From the NCBI RefSeq assembly GCF_020386615.1, contig NZ_CP077769.1, positions 1,922,001 to 1,986,000 on the forward strand: a DNA stretch of 64,000 nt, read 5' to 3'. Origin of the DNA: Chitinophaga pendula. GTDB taxonomy: Bacteria; Bacteroidota; Bacteroidia; Chitinophagales; Chitinophagaceae. Positions 25,558-34,778 of this stretch are shown here, piece after piece (the stretch's first letter is position 1; each line of letters begins with the position of its first letter). The translations under genes and the position numbers were made by a program. The notes beneath the pieces were generated by a model. It was not told the DNA's origin. It saw only the letters and a program-made list of their open reading frames with translations, and made no database searches.

Positions 25558-27546
25558 ATGAAAGCGTTCTATAAGATATTATTATGTTCCACTTTGGCGA
25601 TGCCTGTATTTGCGCAGGAGACGCCGAAGGAAGAGGATTTTTCCAAGATCATGAAAGTAACGTCGCCGGAAGGTACCCTGCTGGAAGTGGGAGGTCTGAC
25701 GGTGATGCCTAATGGCGACCTAGGTGTATCTACGCGTCGCGGAGAAGTGTATATAGTAGAGAACCCGACCAGCCGCCGGCCTTACTGGCGCAAGTTTGCG
25801 ACCGGTCTGCACGAGATACTCGGCCTGGTATGGAAGGACGGTGCGTTGTATTGTGCGCAGCGTGGTGAGTTGACCAAACTGGTAGACACTAATATGGACG
25901 GTAAGGCTGATGTATACGAGACGGTATATGCCTGGCCTATTTCCGGTCACTATCATGAATATAGTTTCGGGCCTAAGATCGCACCGGATGGTTCTTTCTT
26001 CGTGTCGGCCAACGTGGCTTTTGGCGATGAAGAGTGGTGGAGAGGTGAGAGCCGGGTGCCCTGGCGCGGATGGATGATGCATATCACCCCTGACGGTAAG
26101 ATGCAGCCTTATGCGACTGGCTTCCGTTCTCCCTGTGGGCTGGGTATGATCAACGGTGAGTTGTTCTACACAGAGAACCAGGGTGACTGGGTAGGTTCGG
26201 GTGGGGTATGGCAGGTGAAGGAAGGTGATTTCGTAGGTCACCCGGCGGGTCTGCGTTGGGCGGATCAGCCTAACAGCCCGGTGAAGATGCGTGCGGAGGA
26301 TCTGTACAAGTTGGTAGACCAGCGTCGTATAAAAAATGACAAGGGACGTTATATCAAGCCGGAGAACGTGGTGAACGAAAAGTTCGTGACGCTGGCGGAT
26401 GTAAAGGATCAGCTGCCTTCGCTGCGTTTGCCTGCTGTGATACTGCCACACGGTATACTCGGTATTTCCAACTCTGAGATCGTGCAGATACCGGAAGGAT
26501 CTTTCGGACCATTTGCCGGTCAGTTGCTGGTAGGTGATCAGGGCCAGAGTAAGATCATGCGTGTGGTGATGGAGAAAGTGAACGGGGAGTACCAGGGTGT
26601 TGCTTTTGATTTCCGTACTAATTTCCAATCCGGTGTGCTGCGTATGGCCTGGGCCGAGGACGGTTCCCTGTTTGTAGGGGAGACTAACCGCGGATGGGGT
26701 TCTGCCGGTGAGGCGAATGAAGGATTACAGCGCTTGGTATGGAACAACAGTAAAGTACCTTTTGAGATGAGCACGGTGAAAGCGACGGCGGATGGTTTCG
26801 AAGTCGTGTTTACCCAGCCGGTGGACCGTAAGTCGGCCGAGGACCTGGCCTCTTATTCTGTGGAGAGCTTTTCTTACAAATACCACCCGGTATATGGTAG
26901 TCCCCCGGTTAACAACGAAAGTCTGAAAATCAAAGGAGTGAAAGTGTCTGAAGACGGGCTGAGTGTGCGTATTGTGGTAGATGGTCTGCGTAAACACTAT
27001 GTACACAGCATTACGCTGGACGGTGTTCGTGAGAAGGATCATTTCTATTCACTGGTACATCCGACCGGTTACTATACGCTGCATAATGTTCCCGAAGGGA
27101 GCAAGTTGGCGGCGACTGAGCTGAGCACCCGTAACTCTGCGGCGGAAGCAGCTGCCAAGGCTGCCGCTGAAGCTGCTGCGAAGGCGAAAGCTGCAGCAAA
27201 AACGCCTGCCGCTGCGAAGGCAGCAGCAGCTGCGACACCTGCCAAGACGGTGGTAGTCCCTACTTACGAAGAGGTGAAACCTTTGCTGGCGAAGTATACA
27301 TGCCTGGCCTGTCATAATCCTAACAAGAAGCAGGTAGGACCAGCTTTCCTGGATATTGCCAAACGTAATTACAGTAAGGAGCAGATCGTAAAGTACATTT
27401 ACAATCCGCAGCCGCAGAACTGGCCTGGCTATGCGACAGAGATGCCGCCGATGCCACAGGTACCCCGTGCGGAAGCGTTGAAGATCGCTGGCTGGATCAA
27501 CTCGCTGGTGGCAACGGCGGGAGGTAAGGCGACGGGTGCTAAATAA
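25558..27546 (+). CDS. Periplasmic beta-propeller dehydrogenase-like protein fused to cytochrome c
   Basis: The 662-residue protein has a signal peptide (ILLCSTLAMPVFAQ), then a six-bladed-propeller region resembling PQQ-dependent sugar dehydrogenases and related DUF7133-type proteins (about 40-420, including LEVGGLTVMPNGDLGVSTRR and GFRSPCGLGMINGELFY). A beta domain (about 420-520) and an Ala/Lys/Glu-rich helical linker (about 528-563) follow. The C-terminal cytochrome c domain has heme motif CLACH (582-586) and candidate axial Met residues in EMPPMPQ. It may oxidise a sugar and pass electrons to the respiratory chain, or only carry electrons. PQQ ligands cannot be confirmed by eye. Last gene of the operon. 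Confidence 0.85.
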   Translation: MKAFYKILLCSTLAMPVFAQETPKEEDFSKIMKVTSPEGTLLEVGGLTVMPNGDLGVSTRRGEVYIVENPTSRRPYWRKFATGLHEILGLVWKDGALYCAQRGELTKLVDTNMDGKADVYETVYAWPISGHYHEYSFGPKIAPDGSFFVSANVAFGDEEWWRGESRVPWRGWMMHITPDGKMQPYATGFRSPCGLGMINGELFYTENQGDWVGSGGVWQVKEGDFVGHPAGLRWADQPNSPVKMRAEDLYKLVDQRRIKNDKGRYIKPENVVNEKFVTLADVKDQLPSLRLPAVILPHGILGISNSEIVQIPEGSFGPFAGQLLVGDQGQSKIMRVVMEKVNGEYQGVAFDFRTNFQSGVLRMAWAEDGSLFVGETNRGWGSAGEANEGLQRLVWNNSKVPFEMSTVKATADGFEVVFTQPVDRKSAEDLASYSVESFSYKYHPVYGSPPVNNESLKIKGVKVSEDGLSVRIVVDGLRKHYVHSITLDGVREKDHFYSLVHPTGYYTLHNVPEGSKLAATELSTRNSAAEAAAKAAAEAAAKAKAAAKTPAAAKAAAAATPAKTVVVPTYEEVKPLLAKYTCLACHNPNKKQVGPAFLDIAKRNYSKEQIVKYIYNPQPQNWPGYATEMPPMPQVPRAEALKIAGWINSLVATAGGKATGAK

Positions 27547-27564
27547 TGTTAGCATTGATTGCAT

Positions 27565-27599
27565 AAAAAAGGCTGATCTTTTTGATCAGCCTTTTTTTT
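27565..27599. terminator. Bidirectional rho-independent terminator
   Basis: GGCTGATC (27571-27578) and GATCAGCC (27584-27591) form a stem flanked by an A-run and a T-run, serving both the propeller/cytochrome gene (plus) and the suf operon (minus), which converge here. Confidence 0.9.
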
Positions 27600-27642
27600 A
27601 TTGTGTGTGGTTTACCAATCTGGTTTGTAGATCAGGTATCTT

Positions 27643-27957
27643 TTACAGGAAGCCCAGTTCGAGGCGGGCTTCTTCGGACATCATTTCTTTGGTCCAGGGC
27701 GGGTCGAAGGTGAGGTGTACGTGAACATCTGACACGCTTTCTACGCCTCTTACTTTTTCTTCTACTTCGCGGATGATATCGCCTGCTACGGGGCAACCCG
27801 GCGCGGTGAGGGTCATGGTGATGCCTACGGCGTTGTTGTCATCTATTTTGATCTCGTATACCAGACCCAGTTCGTATATGTTGACTGGTATTTCGGGGTC
27901 ATATACGGTTTTGAGAACGGTTTCTATTTGGTCCCTTAGCGGTGTACTTTCTTCCAT
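27643..27957 (-). CDS. sufT: DUF59/MIP18-family Fe-S assembly protein (SufT-like)
   Basis: The 104-residue protein is a single DUF59 domain with DPEIPVNIYELGLVY, ITMTLTAPGCPVAGDI (the conserved Cys) and VHLTFDPPWTKEMMSEEAR. Family members help mature Fe-S proteins. It is the last gene of the suf cluster, 40 bases after sufE on the same strand. The sufT symbol is by position and family; proteins of this family are also called PaaD-like or yitW. Confidence 0.9.
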   Translation of the reverse strand: MEESTPLRDQIETVLKTVYDPEIPVNIYELGLVYEIKIDDNNAVGITMTLTAPGCPVAGDIIREVEEKVRGVESVSDVHVHLTFDPPWTKEMMSEEARLELGFL

Positions 27958-27997
27958 GTTAATCTGTTTGTCGTGTAACTTGACTGTTGTTACCGGA

Positions 27998-28435
27998 TCA
28001 GGCCTGGCCGTTTTGCTGTGCTTTGGCCAGGTAGGCTACGGCATATAGTTTTATTTGTTTCAGCATGCTGAGCAGTCCGTTGGAGCGGGTAGGGGACAGG
28101 TGGTTTCTGAGGCCGATGGCATCGATGAAGTAGATATCTGTTTCGGCGATCTCTTTGGGGGAGTGGCCGGATAGTACGGATATCATGAGGCTTACGAGGC
28201 CTTTGGTGATAACGGCATCGCTGTCGCTGGTGAAGAACAGTTTATCATTTTTCATTTCGGTATGCAGCCATACGCGTGACTGGCATCCTTTGATGAGGTG
28301 ATCGTCTGTTTTGTACTGGTCTTCGATGAGTGGCAGTTCTTTTCCCAGTTGGATGATGTATTCATATTTATCCATCCATTCGTCCATGAAGGAAAAGTCG
28401 CCTATTACCTGTTCCTGTTTTTCGTTGATCGTCAT
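27998..28435 (-). CDS. sufE: SufE cysteine desulfurase sulfur-acceptor
   Basis: The 145-residue protein matches SufE in length and motifs. The acceptor Cys51 lies in DDHLIKGCQSRVWLHTE, and the C-terminal helix region TKGLVSLMISVLSGHSPKEI and IGLRNHLSPTRSNGLLSML are typical. It accepts persulfide sulfur from SufS, encoded 27 bases upstream, and stimulates it. Cytoplasmic. Confidence 0.95.
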   Translation of the reverse strand: MTINEKQEQVIGDFSFMDEWMDKYEYIIQLGKELPLIEDQYKTDDHLIKGCQSRVWLHTEMKNDKLFFTSDSDAVITKGLVSLMISVLSGHSPKEIAETDIYFIDAIGLRNHLSPTRSNGLLSMLKQIKLYAVAYLAKAQQNGQA

Positions 28436-28462
28436 AATGGCTATATCTCTATCTCGCGGAGA

Positions 28463-29716
28463 TTATCGCAGCATGGCGGCGGCTCTTTCGATGCCGGCCA
28501 CGAGGCGGTCTATCTCTTCTATGGTATTATAAAAGGTGATGGATGCACGAACGGTGCCTGGGATCTGGAAGAGGTCCATGAGGGGTTCGGTGCAGTGGTG
28601 TCCGGTGCGGACGGCGATGCCCTGTTTGTCGAGCAGCTCTCCGAGGTCGTAGGGATGTATATTGTCTACGAGGAAGGAGATGGCGCCGGAGCGGTGGGTG
28701 GCTTGGCCGATGAGGCGGAGGCCTTTGATGGTCTGGAGTTTTTCCAAGGCGTAGGTTTGGAGTTGTTCTTCCCAGGCCTGGATGTTTTCGAGACCGATAT
28801 GTTTGATGTATTTGATGGCTGCTTCGAGTCCGATGGCGCCGGAGATATCCGGGGTACCAGCTTCGAACTTGTAGGGCAGTTCATTGTAGGTGGTTTTGGC
28901 GAAGGTGACGGTTTTGATCATATCGCCGCCGCCCTGATAGGGGGGCAGTTTATGGAGCCATTCTTCTTTGCCATAGAGTACGCCGATGCCGGTGGGTCCA
29001 TATAGTTTATGGCCGGAGAAGGCGAGGAAGTCGACATCGAGTGCTTGTACGTCGATGTGGAGGTGTTGTACGGCCTGTGCGGCGTCGAGCATCACGGGGA
29101 TGTTGCGGGCATGTGCCAGGCGGATAATATCTTTTACGGGGTTGATGGTACCCAGGGTATTGGAGACGTAGGCAACGGAGACGATCCTGACGGAGTCGTC
29201 GAGGAGGGCTTCGTATTGGTCCATGCGGAGTTCGCCCTTTTCGTTGATGGGGATTACTTTAAGGGAGGCGCCGGTGTATTCGCAAGCCATTTGCCAGGGC
29301 ACGATATTGCTATGGTGTTCCAGGGCGGAGATGATGACGGAGTCGCCTTGTTTGAGGACGCTGCGGCTGAAGCTGGCGGCTACGAGGTTGATGGCATCGG
29401 TGGTGCCTTTGGTGAAGATGACTTCGCGGGCATGTGCAGCGTTGATATACTCTGCGATGGTGATACGGGAGTGTTCGTAGGCTTCGGTGGCCTGTTGGCT
29501 CAGCTGGTGTACGCCGCGATGTACATTACTATTATAATGGGTGTAATATTTTTCGAGGGTATCGAGTACTATTTTGGGCTTCTGGGTGGTGGCGCCATTG
29601 TCCAGGTATACGAGGGGCTGGCCGAACACTTGCTGGTCCAGTATCGGGAAGTCTTTCCGGATGCTGTCCAGGTCCAGAGCGGGAGTGGGTATATTGATGT
29701 CTGCAAGCATTGTCAT
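28463..29716 (-). CDS. sufS: SufS cysteine desulfurase (PLP-dependent)
   Basis: The 417-residue class V aminotransferase-fold enzyme shows the PLP Lys237 in FLAFSGHKLYGPTGIGVL, the HRGVHQLSQ segment and the active-site Cys375 in AVRTGHHCTEPLM, which is typical of SufS (group II). It takes sulfur from L-cysteine and passes it to SufE. Start at 29716 or the Met two codons later. A hairpin (29768-29812) separates it from sufD, which may lower or decouple expression from sufABCD. Confidence 0.95.
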   Translation of the reverse strand: MTMLADINIPTPALDLDSIRKDFPILDQQVFGQPLVYLDNGATTQKPKIVLDTLEKYYTHYNSNVHRGVHQLSQQATEAYEHSRITIAEYINAAHAREVIFTKGTTDAINLVAASFSRSVLKQGDSVIISALEHHSNIVPWQMACEYTGASLKVIPINEKGELRMDQYEALLDDSVRIVSVAYVSNTLGTINPVKDIIRLAHARNIPVMLDAAQAVQHLHIDVQALDVDFLAFSGHKLYGPTGIGVLYGKEEWLHKLPPYQGGGDMIKTVTFAKTTYNELPYKFEAGTPDISGAIGLEAAIKYIKHIGLENIQAWEEQLQTYALEKLQTIKGLRLIGQATHRSGAISFLVDNIHPYDLGELLDKQGIAVRTGHHCTEPLMDLFQIPGTVRASITFYNTIEEIDRLVAGIERAAAMLR

Positions 29717-29767
29717 CCGAGATTAATGGTTAAGCATACAAGTCATTTTTCCTGCAGCAGTGGATAG

Positions 29768-29813
29768 AAAAAGCAAACCGGATAATGGTGTTATTATCCG
29801 GTTGGTTGCTTTT
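29768..29813. terminator. Hairpin with T-tracts between sufD and sufS
   Basis: ACCGGATAA (29777-29785) pairs with TTATCCGGT (29794-29802), extended by AAAGCAA/TTGCTTT with a small bulge. On the minus strand a T-run follows (29772-29768), giving terminator form inside the suf operon. It may act as partial terminator or processing site. Confidence 0.7.
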
Positions 29814-31130
29814 TTAGTTATTTAACACGCCGGTGACGTACCGTCCGATTTTGTCTGTGAGGTATTGCTGTAGGGCGGGGATATCGACCTGGTTGGTGAT
29901 ATCATGCGCGAAAGCATTTACCAGCAGTGTTTTTGCTGCATGTTCGCCGATGCCACGTGCGCGGAGGTAGAACAGTGATTCTTCGCTGAACTGGCCTACG
30001 GTGAATCCGTGGCTGCATTTAACGTCGTCGGCATAGATCTCCAGCTGTGGCTGGGAGTTGATGTTGGCTTTGGTGCTCAGGAGCAGGTTGTTATTCTGCT
30101 GGAATGCGTTTGTTTTCTGAGCATCGCGGTGTACATGGATCTTGCCGGTGAATACGCCATTAGCGTTATCGAGGAGTACGCCTTTGTACAGTTCGTTACT
30201 GTTACAATGGGGTACGAGGTGATCTACGAAGGTGTGGTTATCAACATGCTGGTTGTTGGTGGCCAGGTAGAGGCCTTGCATGTTGGTTTCGGTGTTGCTG
30301 CCATTGAGGGCTACGCTCAGGTTGTTACGTACCAGGGAGGCATGTGGCAACGTGAAGTTATAGTGATGGTACCGGCTATCGGCTTTTTGGGCGGCGGCGG
30401 TATGTGTGATATGGCGGCTGTTGAGGGCAGCGCTCTGGATGTTATAGTGCCAGCATTCTGCATTATTTTCTACGTATACTTCGGATACACTGTTAACGAA
30501 GGTCACGGCATTGGGATGGAGTCCCAGGGTGCTTTCGATAATGGTGATGGCGCCTTGTGGGTGTACGACGAACAAGTGTCTAGGCTGTATGAAGGCATGG
30601 TGCTCGGCGGTATAAACGTGGAGCACATGCAGTGGTTTGTCGAGTGTTGCCTTGGCGGGTACTTCGATGAACAGGCCATCTGCGAAGAGGGCAGTGTTAA
30701 TGGCTGCGAAGTGTTGGTCTTGCAGGTGTGGATGTTGATCGAAGCGGGATTGGAATGCCGGGTTGGCGGTGGCTTCGCTCAGTCTGCCTATGATGATATT
30801 GGTATTGGTAGGCAGTGTAGAGAGCGCTGGCTGCAGGTGACCGTTGACCAGTACTACCTGATAGGCATCGAGACCGGGGATGTTGCCTGCTTGTATTTGT
30901 TCGCTGGTAACGCCGTTCTGAGATGTTTTCAGGGAGAATGATTCTTTGAGGAATCGTTGAATGTTGGTATTACGCCAGGCTTCTGTTCGTTGGTCGGGCA
31001 GTCCCAGTTGTCTGAACCGGTCGAGGCCCTGTTTCCGGAGGGGAAGCAGGGGTTGGTTGCCGTCGACGTTGATGTTGGCGGCTTCGTCCAGTATATATTG
31101 ATGAAATGGTATTGTGATATCGCTCGTCAT
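29814..31130 (-). CDS. sufD: SufD Fe-S cluster scaffold subunit
   Basis: The 438-residue protein is a SufBD-family beta-helix. It shows the N-terminal LPDQRTEAWRNTNIQ (typical RTE..R/K.T) and the C-terminal core with VHRDAQKTNAFQQNNNLLLS, QLEIYADDVKCSHGFTVGQF and ESLFYLRARGIGEHAAKTLL; the conserved His of the CSHG motif is present. It forms the SufBC2D complex with the products of the genes upstream. Spacing to sufC is 58 bases. Confidence 0.94.
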   Translation of the reverse strand: MTSDITIPFHQYILDEAANINVDGNQPLLPLRKQGLDRFRQLGLPDQRTEAWRNTNIQRFLKESFSLKTSQNGVTSEQIQAGNIPGLDAYQVVLVNGHLQPALSTLPTNTNIIIGRLSEATANPAFQSRFDQHPHLQDQHFAAINTALFADGLFIEVPAKATLDKPLHVLHVYTAEHHAFIQPRHLFVVHPQGAITIIESTLGLHPNAVTFVNSVSEVYVENNAECWHYNIQSAALNSRHITHTAAAQKADSRYHHYNFTLPHASLVRNNLSVALNGSNTETNMQGLYLATNNQHVDNHTFVDHLVPHCNSNELYKGVLLDNANGVFTGKIHVHRDAQKTNAFQQNNNLLLSTKANINSQPQLEIYADDVKCSHGFTVGQFSEESLFYLRARGIGEHAAKTLLVNAFAHDITNQVDIPALQQYLTDKIGRYVTGVLNN

Positions 31131-31188
31131 TCTTGAATACTTGATGTTGAGAAAACAGGGGAGCAGTCTGAAAGGGTGGGCCGTAGTA

Positions 31189-31953
31189 TTATACGGATTC
31201 TTTCAGGCGCACCTCTTCTTTAAGCCAGTCGTAGCCTTTTTCTTCGAGTTCCAGTGCCAGTTCGCGAGGGCCTGTTTTCACGATGCGACCGTTGTACAAT
31301 ACGTGTACGAAGTCGGGGACGATATATTCGAGCAGGCGTTGGTAGTGCGTGATCACAACAAAAGCTTTATCGGCGCTGCGGAGTTTGTTAACGCCATTGG
31401 AGACGATCCGGAGGGCATCGATATCGAGGCCGGAGTCGGTTTCGTCGAGGATGGCGAGTTTAGGATCGAGCATGGCGAGCTGAAAGATTTCATTGCGTTT
31501 CTTTTCACCACCGGAGAAGCCTTCGTTCAGGGAACGGTTCATGAGGTTGGCATTGAAGTCCACCAGCTGCTGTTTCTCTCTCGTCAGTTTCAGGAATTCT
31601 TTTGCTTCGAGTGGGGGCAGGTTTTTGTATGCCCTGATCTCGTTCAACGCTGTTTTGAGGAAGTTCAGGTTGGATACGCCGGGTATTTCTACCGGGTATT
31701 GGAATGCCAGGAACAGTCCTTCGCGGGCGCGGTCTTCTGGGGAGAGGTCGAGCAGTTGTTGGCCGTCGAATATTACTTCTCCTTCGGTTACCGTGTAGTT
31801 TTCTCTGCCTGCCAATACGGAAGCCAGTGAGCTTTTGCCGGATCCGTTAGGACCCATGATGGCATGCACTTCGCCCGCATTGATTTCCAGGTTGATACCT
31901 TTCAGAATTGCTTTTCCATCTACTTCTGCGTGCAGATTTTTAATCGTCAGCAT
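31189..31953 (-). CDS. sufC: SufC ATPase of the Fe-S scaffold complex
   Basis: The 254-residue ABC ATPase has Walker [10 protein letters not shown] (34-42), the ABC signature [11 protein letters not shown] and Walker [15 protein letters not shown], all in the SufC-specific form. It powers conformational change in SufB-SufC-SufD during cluster building. It is cytoplasmic and is flanked by sufB (63 bases upstream) and sufD. Confidence 0.96.
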   Translation of the reverse strand: MLTIKNLHAEVDGKAILKGINLEINAGEVHAIMGPNGSGKSSLASVLAGRENYTVTEGEVIFDGQQLLDLSPEDRAREGLFLAFQYPVEIPGVSNLNFLKTALNEIRAYKNLPPLEAKEFLKLTREKQQLVDFNANLMNRSLNEGFSGGEKKRNEIFQLAMLDPKLAILDETDSGLDIDALRIVSNGVNKLRSADKAFVVITHYQRLLEYIVPDFVHVLYNGRIVKTGPRELALELEEKGYDWLKEEVRLKESV

Positions 31954-32016
31954 GATATTTTGTTTCTCTGTTGTTTTTTCGTTTGCTATAATTATAATGA
32001 TGCCTGTCTGCCGGTA

Positions 32017-33462
32017 TTATCCAACGCTACCTTCGAGGGTGATGGACAATAGTTTTTGTGCTTCTACAGCGAATTCCATGGGCAGCTGGTTGAGCACTTC
32101 CTTGGCGTAACCGTTAACGATGAGGGCTACGGCCTTTTCTGTTTCAATGCCTCTCTGATTGAGATAGAATATTTGATCTTCTCCTATTTTGGAAGTGGTG
32201 GCTTCGTGTTCTACGGTGGCGGTATTGTTCCTGGACTCGATGTACGGGAAGGTGTGTGCGCCACATTTATCGCCGATGAGCAGGGAGTCGCACTGGGTGA
32301 AGTTACGGGCATTGGCAGCTCTTGGGCCTACCTGTACGAGGCCGCGGTAGGTATTATCGCCATATCCGGCGGAGATACCTTTGGAGATGATGCGGCTTTT
32401 GGTGTTTTTGCCGAGGTGGTGCATTTTGGTACCGGTATCGGCGATTTGTTTGTTGCGGGTAACGGCTACGGAGTAGAATTCGCCCTGTGAGTCGTCGCCT
32501 TGCAGGATTACGCTGGGATATTTCCAGGTGATGGAGGATCCGGTTTCAACTTGTGTCCAGGATATCTTGCTGTTTTTGCCTTTGCAGATACCTCTTTTGG
32601 TTACGAAGTTGAAGATACCGCCTTTACCATCTTTGTCGCCGGGGTACCAGTTTTGTACGGTAGAGTATTTGATCTCGGCGTTTTCGAGGGCGACGAGTTC
32701 TACTACGGCGGCGTGGAGTTGGTTTTCATCGCGCATGGGGGCGGTGCACCCTTCGAGGTAGCTTACGTAGCTTTCGTCGTCGGCGATGATGAGGGTCCGT
32801 TCGAACTGCCCGGTATTTTGGGCGTTGATACGGAAGTAGGTGGACAGTTCCATGGGGGAGCGAACACCTTTTGGAATGTATACGAAGGAGCCGTCGGAGA
32901 ACACTGCAGCGTTCAGGGCGGCGAATATGTTATCGGAGTGAGGGACTACGCTACCCAGGTATTTTTTTACCAGTTCGGGGTGGTGTTGTACGGCTTCGCC
33001 GAAGGAGCAGAAGACGATGCCCAGTTCGCTCAATTTTTCTTTGAAGGTGGTGACAACGGATACGCTATCGAACACGGCATCTACGGCTACGCCGGAGAGT
33101 GCTTTTTGTTCGTTGAGGGGAATCCCCAGTTTTTCGAAGGTAGCGATCAGTTCGGGATCTACTTCATCGAGGCTTTTGAGTGCTGGTTTTTTGCGAGGGG
33201 CGGCATAGTAGGATAGTGCCTGGAAGTCTATTTCCGGCATATCGAAGTGCTGCCATTTAGGGAATTGCATCTTTTTAAATGCCTGAAAGCCTTTGAGTCT
33301 CCATTCGAGTAACCATTCCGGTTCATTCTTTTTAGCGGATATAAAACGGATGGTATCTTCATTCAGCCCGGCCGGCGCGATATCCATTTCAATATCGGTG
33401 GTAAAGCCAAATTCGTATTCCTTATTGGCTATATCATCAATTATTTCGTTGCTGTTTCTCAT
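32017..33462 (-). CDS. sufB: SufB Fe-S cluster scaffold subunit
   Basis: The 481-residue protein has all SufB hallmarks: N-terminal [17 protein letters not shown], central [20 protein letters not shown] and [31 protein letters not shown], and C-terminal [20 protein letters not shown] with [19 protein letters not shown]. It is the scaffold on which clusters form, with SufC and SufD. It lies 82 bases after sufA. The start at 33462 fits the family. Confidence 0.96.
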   Translation of the reverse strand: MRNSNEIIDDIANKEYEFGFTTDIEMDIAPAGLNEDTIRFISAKKNEPEWLLEWRLKGFQAFKKMQFPKWQHFDMPEIDFQALSYYAAPRKKPALKSLDEVDPELIATFEKLGIPLNEQKALSGVAVDAVFDSVSVVTTFKEKLSELGIVFCSFGEAVQHHPELVKKYLGSVVPHSDNIFAALNAAVFSDGSFVYIPKGVRSPMELSTYFRINAQNTGQFERTLIIADDESYVSYLEGCTAPMRDENQLHAAVVELVALENAEIKYSTVQNWYPGDKDGKGGIFNFVTKRGICKGKNSKISWTQVETGSSITWKYPSVILQGDDSQGEFYSVAVTRNKQIADTGTKMHHLGKNTKSRIISKGISAGYGDNTYRGLVQVGPRAANARNFTQCDSLLIGDKCGAHTFPYIESRNNTATVEHEATTSKIGEDQIFYLNQRGIETEKAVALIVNGYAKEVLNQLPMEFAVEAQKLLSITLEGSVG

Positions 33463-33544
33463 GATGCGTTATTAATATAATCCTCTACCCTGAACGGCTG
33501 TTTAAGTAAGTTGTTTGTCGTAGTGAGCCTGATAATATAATATC

Positions 33545-33871
33545 TTATACGGCGAAGCTTTCACCGCAGCTGCAGGTGCGGGAGGCGTTCGGGTTGTTGA
33601 AGAACAAGCCTTTTCCGTTAAGTCCGTCGGAGTAGTCGAGTTCTGTACCGTAGAGGTAGAGTAAACTTTTCATTTGTACGGCGATTTTTACGCCTTTGTC
33701 TTCAAATTTCTGGTCGCCATCCTGGTATTCGTTCTCGAATTTGAGGACGTATTCCAGTCCGGAGCAACCGCCACCTTTTACGCCGATCCTTACGAAGGTT
33801 CCTTCCGGATGATTTTCTTTGATCATCAGCGCGTGGATATATTCAACTGCTTTGTCAGAAACGGTGATCAT
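33545..33871 (-). CDS. sufA: SufA/IscA-type Fe-S carrier (HesB family)
   Basis: The 108-residue A-type carrier has the three conserved cysteines: Cys36 in VKGGGCSGLEY and Cys100/Cys102 in RTCSCGESF. It transfers clusters to apo-proteins. It is the first gene of the suf operon (A-B-C-D-S-E-DUF59). A purine-rich AGGAGG is present 10 bases before the ATG, unusual for this lineage and perhaps a real ribosome site. Confidence 0.94.
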   Translation of the reverse strand: MITVSDKAVEYIHALMIKENHPEGTFVRIGVKGGGCSGLEYVLKFENEYQDGDQKFEDKGVKIAVQMKSLLYLYGTELDYSDGLNGKGLFFNNPNASRTCSCGESFAV

Positions 33872-33912
33872 ATATTATGCCTCCTATCTAGTACTTTTTA
33901 TTATAAATGTTG

Positions 33913-33937
33913 ACCATTATGGTACCTGACCCTCAGG
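33913..33937. promoter_or_regulatory. Two adjacent palindromes upstream of sufA (candidate operators)
   Basis: ACCATTATGGT (33913-33923) and CCTGACCCTCAGG (33925-33937) are both perfect inverted repeats around one central base or triplet. They lie 42-66 bases before the sufA start, in the 72-base gap to the FMN reductase gene. They may bind the SufR-like regulator encoded nearby; the second could instead be a short terminator for the reductase. Confidence 0.4.
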
Positions 33938-33943
33938 CAATGA

Positions 33944-34525
33944 TTAATTATTGCCGGTAACTGGTAAGGGTCTGGATATCATTAAAGTTCTGGCTTCAGC
34001 CAGTAACTGAATCATTTTGTCGAATTTGTTCTGGTAATGCGTGGTGAACATTCTCGTTTCCTGATCGAACAGGTGATCTTTCATGATCGGAACGGAGAAC
34101 GGGAGCACCCAAGCACGTAGTGCTTTGGCGACTGCGTCCATGGCATTGATGCCTTGCATGGCCTGTGTGCCGTCCGCCCAGGACACCAAAGCTACAACCT
34201 TTCCTGTTAAATATGGCTTTTCGTCTTTGCTGGTCATTTCGAGCCAGTCGAGGCAGTTCTTCATGACGCCTGTCATACTGCCATGATAGAGAGGGGTGAG
34301 CCATATCTGGAGATCGGCCTGCCGGAAGGTATCGCACATATTTTGTACGGCGGGCGTGGGTGTTTCTCCGGTGTATTCAAAGAACGGAATGCTGGCATTA
34401 GCCAGGTTAAATATTTGCGGCTGGAACCCATTTTCTGATAGTTGCTTACTGAGATAAGCTGTCAGTTGATTAGCCACGGTATAGGGTCTGCTATCCATTG
34501 AACCGCTAAAAATGAGGACGTTCAT
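33944..34525 (-). CDS. NAD(P)H-dependent FMN reductase (flavodoxin-like)
   Basis: The 193-residue flavoprotein of the FMN_red family begins with the FMN phosphate loop FSGSMDSRPYTVANQL. It has the central LTPLYHGSMTGVMKNCLDWL segment (typical P.Y.GS..G.LKN..DW) and VALVSWADGTQAMQG. It reduces flavins, quinones or azo compounds with NAD(P)H. It is transcribed toward sufA, with 72 bases between them, and is divergent from the SufR-like regulator gene, so it may supply reducing power in iron/sulfur or oxidative stress (inference). Confidence 0.88.
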   Translation of the reverse strand: MNVLIFSGSMDSRPYTVANQLTAYLSKQLSENGFQPQIFNLANASIPFFEYTGETPTPAVQNMCDTFRQADLQIWLTPLYHGSMTGVMKNCLDWLEMTSKDEKPYLTGKVVALVSWADGTQAMQGINAMDAVAKALRAWVLPFSVPIMKDHLFDQETRMFTTHYQNKFDKMIQLLAEARTLMISRPLPVTGNN

Positions 34526-34778
34526 GTGAGCCGCAATATTTTAAATAAGCTGTTATGTTGTTGTATTAAAACTTTAGCTGCGTTTTATATCTATTTGAAA
34601 ATCAGTATTTTTATTTCCGGCGCTTACAATTTTGCTTCCAAAAGTATGATGACCTGAGTTCCTGTTATTTTCTTTTGTTTCCAGTATTAAAAGGCTGGTT
34701 GCACTAGAGACTTAACACAGCATTATTTTTTTTTACTCCCACAAAATTACGACATTTGAAAATAAAACAAGGTCTAAC

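Noticed and set aside
27139..27247. Alanine-codon repeat in the propeller/cytochrome gene considered as a DNA repeat element
   Set aside because: It is a coding Ala/Lys/Glu linker between domains, common in such fusions.
30009..33216. Long plus-strand open frames opposite sufD, sufC and sufB (up to 310 codons)
   Set aside because: They mirror well-conserved Suf genes, have Val/Gly/Phe-biased composition typical of antisense frames and no family features.
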